From: Caenorhabditis remanei
Taxonomy: Eukaryota > Nematoda > Chromadorea > Rhabditida > Rhabditidae
Length of the DNA: 64,000 nucleotides
Assembly: GCF_010183535.1 (NCBI RefSeq)
Contig: NC_071329.1
Span: forward strand, 3,286,001-3,350,000
Direction of reading: 5' to 3'
Below, one piece after another: positions 52,761 to 64,000 of the stretch. The notes beneath the pieces are model-generated. The model did no database searches, was not told the origin of the DNA, and saw only the letters and a list, made by a program, of their open reading frames with translations. The position numbers and the translations under genes were made by a program. Within the stretch, counting starts at the first letter, position 1, and each line of letters opens with the position of its first letter.

Positions 52761-53205
52761 ATTGAGAATCCTCGCAATATCAGCTTTCTAGTAGTGTAAC
52801 TTTTCATTCAAAATCTTCAATTCAGGAAAACATAACACCTAATAATCCAAGGAGCTCGCATACAGTCGTTCCCCTCTATCTGACCGCGGACATTGGCAAA
52901 ATCGCGTGTATCTCTGTTCAAGACGGCCATCGGCAAAATTTGAAAACATATTCAGAATCCTCACAATTTCAGCGTTCCAGGCATACTAAACAGTGTTAAA
53001 AAGGGAAATAATTTTTACATTGTTAGCTTAGAAGACATGGATTCTTGAGGAATCCTTTTTGCCACTAATTCATTTCAATTTCGGTAGAGCGCATTTCCCA
53101 ACATTCCTATCTACTTCCCAGGGTGACGTGTCTCTTCTCCTCCCTATCTCCCAACCTTTGTGCTCTTCTCAATCATAGTCCCGTCACGGGCGCCTCCATC
53201 TCTCC

Positions 53206-53210
<5 letters not shown>

Positions 53211-53283
<73 letters not shown>
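53211..53283. repeat. (TC)n microsatellite
   Basis: About 36 uninterrupted TC units, 1.3 kb upstream of the LRR gene. Confidence 0.95.
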
Positions 53284-53287
<4 letters not shown>

Positions 53288-53639
53288 AAGATACTTCAAA
53301 ACATCGTCAATGTCCTCTCTCTCTCTCTGGGATCCCGTGTGCACCCATCTCTTGCTCCGCGAGCACTCTTTCCCTCCCTTTGTAATATTATTTTCCTCTT
53401 TTCTCTCCTCTCATCCCCGCCCCGTGTGTGATCTACCAGCACAACCGCCTCAATCTTTTCTCGAGCTCTCACCCCTCGAAAGGTTTTTTGTGTTGAGAGC
53501 ACATTGCGGCTTCAAAGCTTGTTTTCCTTTATTTTTTAACGATTTTCTTTAAAGAAATCATGTTTTTGTTGATATTTTGATATTTCTAGAACTTTCGAAA
53601 TCTGAAAATTTAGGCCACGTCACCCAAAACATGAAAACG

Positions 53640-53790
53640 CTCAATGATTTAGGATTAAGGGTTTAGGCTTAAGGGTTTAGGCTTAAGGGTTTAGGCTTAT
53701 GGCCTTAAGCCTATGGCTTTAGGCTTAGGGCTTTACGCTTGAGGCTTTAGGCTTAAGACATTAGAATTAATGGCTTAGGCTTATTTGAGA
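53640..53790. repeat. TTAGGC-type interstitial telomere-like repeat, block 1
   Basis: GGGTTTAGGCTTAAGGGTTT and variants, about 12-13-base period. Related blocks at 54300-54440, 55130-55660 and 56060-56205. Confidence 0.75.
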
Positions 53791-54299
53791 TTTCTTGAAC
53801 ATTCGGAAATCTGAAAATTCGCTTTCAAAACGTGACGTTTTACAACCGTAGTGACGTGTTATCACGGTTTCAGAACGTCTCAAACTCTCCAGATTTTAAA
53901 ATTTGTTTTTATTTTTCAAAATTTCTCTGGAAAAACCAATTTTCTCAACCGGTAACCTAGAAACCCAAAATTCTGGAAAACTAGTCCCCGACTCAAAATC
54001 ATAAAATTACAGACTAGTTTTTCAAGTTTCGGGGTTTCTAGGCCACTAAAAAGTATTTTTTCTTCATTTTTTCTGGATTAAGTGGCCTAGGAAACCAAAA
54101 ATTGCAAAAAATAGTCTCCAGATCGGAAAATTGAGTTGATGGCCTAGTTTTTCACATTTTGAGTTTTCTAGGCCATAAATACTTCTACAGGTTGTTTTGC
54201 CTTTTTCAGCAAGGTATAAAAATCCAAAATTGCGAAAACTAGTCCATTTTCCACATTTCAAGTTTTCTAAGCCACCAAATCTTACTGCCAAGACCTTTC

Positions 54300-54440
54300 G
54301 ACTTAAGGCCTTAGGCTTAAGGCCTTAGGCTAAAGGTTTAAGGCTTAAGGCTTTTGGCTTAAGGCTTTGGGCTTCAGGCTTTAGGCTTAAGGCTTTAGGC
54401 TTAAGGCTTTAGGCTTTAGGCTTAAGGAATTAGGCTTATT
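54300..54440. repeat. TTAGGC-type interstitial repeat, block 2
   Basis: AAGGCTTTAGGCTTAAGGCT units immediately upstream of the first recognised LRR-gene exon. Confidence 0.75.
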
Positions 54441-54513
54441 ACCGTTTTTTTTTAGCAATCTCACGTTCCTCTCGTTTTCTCGAAATTTTTTTCGAATTTT
54501 CAAAAAATTTCAG

Positions 54514-57500
54514 ATCCCCCAGAATCTCCATTCAGAAACCCCCTACAAGGTCAAAAAAAATGCGCTGATTATGGTGATGAAGTCTCTTCTAAATCTTTGT
54601 CTTTCGGCAGTGTGCCAACACGAATTGAACAGTGAGCTCAGTTTCATTCCAGTCGAGTGTCGGCAGAAGCTTCTGGAATTCTTTTGTAGTCATGATCAGG
54701 TACGTGGCCTAGAAATCCAAGGTCTCAACAATATTTCCTCTTCCAGCTCTCAGCGTCAGACTGCTCGAATCTGGTGTGCTCGAAATACTTTGGCTGTAAC
54801 ATCCCATCGCTAACATTCTATTTGTCAGCTGAGCTCACCGACGAGATGCTCCATCAACTGACCACCAACAATAAATATGTGGAGAAGATCACGCTGGTCG
54901 ATTGTCCGAACGTCACTGATCACGGCGCACAGGCGGTTACCACCGGACAGATTCTGTTGAGACAGTTGGAGTTGAGGGCGATGCATCAGTTGACGGATGA
55001 GTGTTTGGAGAGTGTGTACAGTCCGTTTTTGTATTCGGTGGATTTGTCTGGGTGTGGAAAGGTAGAGTAATGTTTTTGTTGGGGGACTAGGATGGATGGA
55101 TGGAAGACAAAAAGCTAGGTCACGTCATCGAGACCTTAGGCTTAGCCTTACAGAAGAAAACATTGCAAAAATGTTATGGTCAATTTGAGTTTTTCCGGGC
55201 GGCTGGTCATTTAATACACTTTGAACCGTGGCCTAGAATCCGACAAAGAATTTTCGGCCGTCAAATCTTGAAGACCTTTAGGCTTATGAGCTTAGACTTG
55301 AGACCTTAGGCTCAAGGCTTTAAGCTTATGGCCATAGTCTTAAGGCCTTAGGCTTAAGGGCCGAGAGTCAAGGCCTTAAGCTTATGATCTTATTCTTATT
55401 ATCTTAGTCTTAAACTTACGGTTCAAAAACTTGCAAACATGTATTTGTTTCTCAATTTCGGTTTTTCCGCGGTATGACCTGGAATCTGACAAAGAATTTT
55501 TGACCACCAAATCTTGTCCTTTCGACTTATGGTCTTAGACTTGTAACCTTAAGTTTACGGCTTTATGCATAAACCTTTAAGCTTATGACCTTAAGCTTGG
55601 ATCCTTAAGTTTATAACCTTAGGCTTCTGGTCTTAGGGTCAGACTTACGGTAAAAATTATTAAAAAAACTAGTTTTGTTCAATTTGCTTTTTCCGGGCTT
55701 TGGCCTAGAATGCGGAAAAATAGTTTGCTTAGTCCATTTGACTGCCAACGTTTCCAGACTTTTCTAGGCCATGATGGGAAAAATTCTTCCAGATCACAAG
55801 TCGTGGAATCCGAACCCTTCTCACCAATAACCCAACCATCGGTTGCTTATACCTAAACACGTGCAGATCCCTCGACGACCAGGTTCTGTACGACATTGCT
55901 CATTACGTCGGGGACCGTCTTCACGTAAGTTTCTTGTGGGATAGTTTTGGGTACGATAGATAGAAAAGAAAAAATGTTAGGCCATGTCACCCAATACTTT
56001 TTGAACCGTGGCCGAGAATCCGGCAAACAATTTTTCGCCACCAAATCTTCTCGCCGAGATCTTTTGGCTTAAAGCTTTAGGCTTAAGGCTTTAGGCTTAA
56101 GGGTTTAGGCTTAAGGCGTTAAGCTTAAGACTTCAGGCTTCAGGGATTAGGCTTCAGGGTTCATGCTTAACGGTTTAGGCTTAAGGTCTTAGGCTTAAGG
56201 TATCCTGGACAACAACTTCCTCATGTTACAGTACCCTTCCCAGACTTCCTTGTGATGCAATTCTTGTCGAATATCATTTTTTCAGGTTCTCGAGCTCGAC
56301 TTTCCCACATCACTCGCCGACCCGGCAGCCGCTCTCCACTACTTGTCCTCGCTTTGTCCCAACCTGTCACAGCTGTCCCTTGCACGTTTTTTTCATGAGG
56401 TATGTACTCTCAACATAGAAAATCTTATGACTTTCGACTGAAGAACACATTCAGAGCCTGGAAGATGTCGAAAACAATGTGCAATTCGTGATTGATGGCG
56501 GTAATTTGAAGACACTGGATTTGTATGGAAACTATTTCTCCCTGATGCCTCAGCTACCGCCAACAGTTCAGTCGATTCGGTTGTCAGTGTCAGGGGATGA
56601 GGATTCACAACAATTATTGACGACTCTGATGAGTCAACCGTTTTTGAGTAGTATCAACTTGATTGTATCGGTTCGAGAGGCTAATATTGTGAGTTTGGGT
56701 ATTGGCGCAGGTGGCCTAGGATCCGACAAGATGTTCTTAGGCCAGGAAGACGTGAGAATCCCGAATCTGTTCTTAGTTTTGAGCTAGAACTGAATTACAC
56801 CACAATATTCTCACGCTTCCCTAGTTTCCCACAACATGTTGCCCGTTTTTTTCTTCCCCACCTAGCAGTATGACAACCGGAAATCCCTTTTCGGTATCAG
56901 TTTCACAGTTGAGTGTGAAACCGGGATGGTTGGTAACATATGACGATGAGAATGTGTTGGGTGGATAAGTTACCGAGAGAAATAATAACAGATGGCAGGT
57001 ACTGTAGAAGGTGTTAGGTAACTAAAGGAGCAAAATTTTTGGAGAAAGAATTGGTATGCCTGGAAAGCTGGAGATGTGAGGATTCTGAATCTGTTTTTAG
57101 ATTTGAGCTAGGATCAAAAGAAACCGAGTGACACCACATTTAGTAAGTAGAATCAGGAGACCGCGCGCGCAGTTGTTGCCCCCCGCGGGCATTGACAAAA
57201 TCGCTTGTATCTCGGTTCAATTAGATGCTAGGAAAAATCTGAAAACAGGATCAGAATTCTCGTGACTTCAACTTTCTAACGATGTACAACACCTTATCGG
57301 AAATCTTGGTGCTCCTTGTCAGAGCGCCTGTTTAAGCACCCGCGACCTTTCAACCGGTTGTTCCCCTCCCCTTGATCGTAGATATTGATAAAGTTGCTTG
57401 TATCTCGGTTCAAACAGGTTTTAGGAAAAATTTGAAAACAGATTCAGAATCCCCATATTTTCAGCTTTCTAATGATGTGAATTTTAGTGAAAAAAGATTT

Positions 57501-59825
57501 TTCTGGAAAAATTTCCCTCGTCTTGGCCTGAGCCCGTGCACGTCGTCGCTGACGTCCTCAGGTCGCGGTTACTGAGGAAATCCAGTTTCTCTCGGTTCAA
57601 TTTGATGATAGACAAATTTTGAAAACAGATTCAGAATATCCATAACTTCAGCTCAATATAACGTTAGTTCCAGAAATTGTTTTTAGGGAAAAATGTTCAG
57701 AAAGTCGGTTTTTGGAAGAACTGCAAGGGTGATTATGTTACTACTGTAGCTGAAAAGGTTACTGTATTGAAATGGGTTACTGTAGTTTTTAAAACATCTT
57801 GAAAATTCTTTTGAGTTTATACTGTCCTCGAAAAGTTTCACGTTTTTCGACAACTTTGAGAAAATCCAATATTTCAAATTTTTGGATAAGAAATTTCAAT
57901 ACTTTAAAAAACTATATCTATATGAAAACTACATGTCCGGAAAGCTGAAACCCTGAGGATTCTGAATCTGTCTTCGAAATTTGTCTAGCACAAAAACCAA
58001 CCGAGATACACCATTTTTATTGTGAGTGGTCGACGCCCTCCTTCTGATCGCGAACATTGAGAAAACCACGTGTATCTCGGCGGGAATCGGTCCTAGACGG
58101 ATTTTGAAAGCAGATTCAAAACCCTCAAGTTTTCAGCTTTCTGCACATATAAATTTCTAGACAAGTTTCAAAGATTGGAAGTATGCAACAGCGCTCTGAA
58201 TACCTTAGATGCTCGCCACCCGTTGATGCCCTCCCTCTGATCGCGGACATTGAGATAACCTTCCGTAACTTGGCTCAAATCATTCCTAGACAAATTTTAA
58301 GAACAGATTTAAAATTCTCATGACATCAGCTTTCAAAGATATACTAACTTCCCCTATTTCCTCTTTCCTATTTCCAGCAAGCCGTCGACAACGCCAACTC
58401 TCTGCTTTGCGCCATCATCCCGCTGCTCGGCCACAAAATCACAAAACTCCAAATCTCGGTACCCCGTCTCTTCGATGAACCTCTTCATCTCGTCACCGAA
58501 TTCCTTCCCAATCTGACGCATTTATCTCTGGAAATCAACCATCTCAACACGAACATTCTACAAAAATATTTTGCGGGCGGCTCAAAGTCCAACGCTTCCA
58601 AACTCAAATGCCTTAAAATCTGTCGTATGCGTATGACGTACCGAGTACTTTTCGCAATTGCTCGGGGAGCCAGAAACCTCACAGACCTCGAAACCTCTCA
58701 CATGTCATCAGTGGATGATAGGTTCCTCTGCTTATTAGGTGGTAACTGTCGGCAACTGAGGTGTCTGAATATCAACGGGTGCAGATTGGTCACTGACAAA
58801 GGGTTAGCTGTTTTGGCAAAGTAAGTGAACAGACCATAGTTGTCCGGAATTCCGGATTCCGGTTATTTATCATTAAAAACCCTCAAAAAAATGATCAAAT
58901 TTAACAAATACAGTACCGGACCAAAAGTTATCAAATGTTTCCGTTTTCAGTTGTTATTGCCCAACTTTGAGGGTGTGTCATGGTAATTCTGACTGACCTA
59001 TCAAGTAGATTTTTAATGGATCGTACAGATCAAAAATAGTGCTTCATTTTTGTAATTGACAACTTTTCTGTACGGACACTCCCTAGAGAGTTATGGTCAT
59101 TTCAAGACGATAGCTCAAAAATCGCTCTAAATTGAGTAAAAATTCCTGGAAATCATGAAAATCGGTCAAAAATGACTGAAAATAGACTGAAAATGGCGGA
59201 AATCGCTCTAAATTGATGAAAAATGACTGAAAACGGCAAAAAAAAACTGCTAAAACGACTGAAAATGGCTGAAAATCTTGAAAATCAGTGCATTTTAGAC
59301 GAAAAATGTCTGAAAATCACTAAAAATGGACGCGTCAACGGCGCCCCAGCCTAGCGACTTTTAGACATCGATCAGTTTCTATGCGTCTTTCAGATGATTC
59401 GAATCCAATTTTTATGCAAAAAAAGCGCCGATTGGCAATTTCAACTGAAAACGGCTAAACTTGATAGCTTTTTGTCCGGTACTGTAATTCAACTGTCCGG
59501 ATTCCGGAATTTCGAGTTTTTTTGTCATTCCTGGTACCGAATTCCGGATTTCGGATTCCGAATCGGAAAATGCCATTCCGTGGAACAGACGGAGCAGTTT
59601 TCTAGGCCATCACCACCACCATAAATTTCCTCTTCCAGACGCTGTCCACTGCGGGAAGTCCGGATCCGTGGCACCGCGTGTACCGACAAGTCGATCTACA
59701 CGTTGGCTCAATTCTGTCCGGAACTCGAATGGATCTCCTACGCCGACTATTCGGGCCGCCCGAAATTCTCCGACGCGGCACTACAATGTCTGCGTGATTC
59801 GTGTATTCAGAAAGTGATTTGTTGA
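54514..59825 (+). CDS. Leucine-rich-repeat protein (AMN1/FBXL/ZYG-11-like)
   Basis: Exons 54514-54699, 54747-55061, 55793-55924, 56286-56399, 56455-56688, 58378-58820, 59639-59825. From the first ATG (54571) this is 517 aa. The frame is open back to the acceptor at 54513, so either 54514-54570 is 5' UTR after trans-splicing or an upstream exon exists. The protein is a run of LRRs with a Cys-type consensus: YVEKITLVDCPNVTDHGAQA, SVDLSGCGK, LYLNTCRSLDD, KTLDLYGNYF, LRCLNINGCRLVTDKGLAVL. The last exon ends at a stop followed by AATAAA at about 59907. Such proteins are usually substrate receptors of cullin ubiquitin ligases, but no F-box or VHL-box is obvious here, so that role is inference. Introns carry TTAGGC-type repeats and dispersed repeats. 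Confidence 0.85.
55130..55660. repeat. TTAGGC-type interstitial repeat, block 3 (LRR intron 2)
   Basis: CCTTAGGCTTA, AAGGCCTTAGGCTTAAGG and diverged TTATGGTCTTAG words. Confidence 0.65.
56060..56205. repeat. TTAGGC-type interstitial repeat, block 4 (LRR intron 3)
   Basis: GGCTTAAGGCTTTAGGCTTA and CAGGGATTAGGCTTCAGGG units. Confidence 0.75.
56797..57540. repeat. Segmental duplicate, copy 1 (LRR intron 5)
   Basis: AACCGGAAATCCCTTTTCGG, GGTTGGTAACATATGACGAT and AGATGGCAGGTACTGTAGAA occur in the same order at 62905-63560. Confidence 0.8.
57090..58345. repeat. Cluster of the dispersed GATCGCGGACATTG / TCTCGGTT repeat
   Basis: Four to five diverged units of about 200-300 bases in LRR intron 5, each with GATTCTGAATCTG, CCTCTGATCGCGGACATTG, GTATCTCGGTTCAA and AGATTCAGAATCC blocks. 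Confidence 0.65.
58911..59484. mobile_element. Tc1/mariner-type MITE family D (CAGTACCGGACCAAAAG ends)
   Basis: 574 bases, TA on both sides (58909-58910 and 59485-59486), inverted ends CAGTACCGGACCAAAAGTTA / GCTTTTTGTCCGGTACTG. LRR intron 6. Confidence 0.78.
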
Positions 59826-60149
59826 ATCATTTCGCTTATTTCCCATTTCCCCCACCGTCTGTGTAGATATCGTACCTCACTCATGTCACTCAATACTATT
59901 TTGCACTAAATAAAGAGACATTCCTTGAGAAATGTTTGAAATCGGCTGTCTGTGATGTTGTACAATTCGGAAATCGTGTGAGTATACAAAACAAATTAAA
60001 AGCTACATTTTTGTAGTTGACAACTTTTTTATAACTCTCTTAGAATTTGAGTTATGCGCCGTCAAAAAGTCTTAAAAAAGACAATTTGTTGAAAAATAGC
60101 AGGTTTTGGGAATTTTAAAGAGGTGTCCTCCGGAGTCAGTTTCTTCCAG

Positions 60150-62434
<2,285 letters not shown>

Positions 62435-62904
62435 TTCAAATAAATTGAACCCTTCCCGACATTGTGGATCTCTGTCAAACCAAGCATATTTTCAAAAAAT
62501 TGCGACCACTTGTGTTCCGGGACACTTCCTTAAAATTTCCGAAAAATTTTTTTCAAAATTTTTCAAAACTGTCATTTTTAAGACACCTAAAATCCGAAAA
62601 GTCTTCTAAAACTTTTTTGCACAAATAGACACGTGCATTTCCTCCCTCTCCTCTCCAAAGGGGGGGGGGGGGGGAGGATTAACAAGGATTAATTTTCTTC
62701 TAAAAAGTTAGATTTGATATTTTCTGAGCTATTCACCCATATTGGCTTATCATTAAGCATTTTTGGTTCCTTCTTTACAAAAAAAGGGGGCGTGGTTTCC
62801 AGGCCCTATGCAACTTTTGCACGCAAAAATGCGCTTGTTAGGAAGCCGTTTAATTCCAGAAACCCCCGTTTTACGTTCTTTATGCTCCTCTAATTGTCTT
62901 TCTA

Positions 62905-63560
62905 TTATCTCACGCTCTCCCAGTTTCCCACAATATGTTGCTCACTTTTTCTTCCCTACATAATAGCAGTATGACACAACCGGAAATCCCTTTTCGGTAT
63001 CAGTTTCTCAGTTGAGTGTGAAACCGGAATGGTTGGTAACATATGACGATGAGAATGTGTTGGGTGGATAGGTTACCGTGAGAAACAATAACAGATGGCA
63101 GGTACTGTAGAAGGTGTTAGGTAACTAAAGGAGCAAATTTTCAGAGGAATGATTGGTATACCTGGAAAGCTGAAGGCGTGAGGATTCTGAATCTGTTTCG
63201 AAATATGAGTTAGAATCAAAAGAAACCGAGTGACACCATTTTTAGTAAGTGGAATAAGGAGACACCGCGCGCAGTTGTTGCCCTCCGCAGACATTGACAA
63301 AATCGTTCGTCTCAGTTCAATTTGATGCTAGGTAAAATCTGAAAACAGATCCAGAATTCTCGTGACTTCAGCTTTCTAACGATGTACAAAAATGTATCGG
63401 AAATCTTGGTTTTTTGTCTAGCCACTCGTTTAGGCACCCCGTTGTTGCCCTCCTTTTGATCGCGGACATTGAGAATATCGCTTGTATCTCGGTTAAAATC
63501 GGTCCTGCACAAAATATAAAAACAGATTCAGAATTCCCGTTACTTCAGCTTTCTAGTCAT
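62905..63560. repeat. Segmental duplicate, copy 2
   Basis: Direct-repeat partner of 56797-57540, with scattered substitutions and small indels. It includes the start of another run of dispersed repeats that continues to the window end. No gene is seen in 62440-64000. Confidence 0.8.
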
Positions 63561-64000
63561 CTCACTTTCTATTTCATATCATAATTTTCGAGAAATCTAG
63601 ACCACCCAAAACATTCCAGAACATTCCAGAGCGTAAGGCTTCCGTCCCTCTCAAAAGTATCTATTTTTGCCTCCGAAAATCCGAAAAGATTTGCAGAATC
63701 ATATATCAAACGCCACTTCTTGATGTCAAGTGGTTGCTAATCCCCAGTTTTCTAGCCGTCCTCTCAATCCGCTATAAATTTCTTGCTTGACATCTTTTTT
63801 TGAAACTTATTTTTAGATTTCAAGGTTTTTTTGTGAGTTAAACAAGTATACTTGAAGAAAAACAAGTATAATTGGAAAGCTGAGGTTATGAGGATTCTGA
63901 ATCTGTTTCTGATGTGGAAATGAAGATATTTAGGCTTTGAAGAATCAAGGCGATATTAAAATCGGCGTACCTCGGTTCATTTTGATACTAGACGAAATCT

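Noticed and set aside
53123..53552. Open frames rich in Leu/Ser (plus) or Arg/Glu (minus)
   Set aside because: Produced by the TC microsatellite; no splice or domain support.

Overview
The window looks like nuclear DNA from a Caenorhabditis-type nematode. The evidence is: multi-exon genes with short introns and TTTTCAG-type acceptors; a tandem cluster of nematode receptor guanylate cyclases; TTAGGC-related (nematode telomere-like) interstitial repeats; a LIN-15A-like C2CH protein; and a very heavy load of foldback MITEs inside introns. I cannot name the species. No operon, CRISPR or bacterial feature is present. All gene models are my own splices. Six models that can be summed over all their exons (two guanylate cyclases, the thioredoxin-like protein, the kinase, ARV1 and the C2CH protein) close in frame with no internal stop.

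Layout. 1-25.1 kb: three tandem plus-strand receptor guanylate cyclases (gcy A, 3' end only; gcy B, 1139 codons in 16 exons; gcy C, 1139 codons in 16 exons). Their introns hold a complete non-autonomous LTR retrotransposon with indistinguishable LTRs (in gcy B), a decayed mariner and an inverted pair of tRNA-Pro(UGG) genes (both in gcy C), and several MITEs. 25.1-27.3 kb: a long-TIR, MULE-like foldback element with a MITE nested in one arm. 28.3-30.3 kb: a plus-strand thioredoxin/nucleoredoxin-like protein. 30.4-34.6 kb: a minus-strand SH2 + tyrosine kinase gene of the nematode Fer-like type. 34.7-37.5 kb: a minus-strand ARV1 homologue. 37.5-44 kb: mostly repeats, with one weak minus-strand gene candidate. 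44.06-50.19 kb: a plus-strand protein with three C2CH (LIN-15A/THAP-like) modules. 50.2-54.5 kb: nested foldbacks and simple repeats. 54.5-59.8 kb: a plus-strand leucine-rich-repeat (AMN1/FBXL/ZYG-11-like) protein. 59.9-64 kb: a giant foldback with a (CAGA)n expansion, then a segmental copy of part of an LRR-gene intron.

How things connect. The guanylate cyclases are expected to be plasma-membrane chemosensory receptors that make cGMP; gcy B and gcy C each have a GAAGCC hexamer (core of the ASE/CHE-1 motif) shortly upstream. The other genes are housekeeping or signalling genes with no evident pathway link to one another. Two observations tie the mobile DNA together. First, the LTR element's primer-binding site matches the 3' end of the tRNA-Pro genes found 17 kb away. 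Second, several MITE families carry clean 8-bp target duplications (hAT-like), so a nested insertion order can be read.
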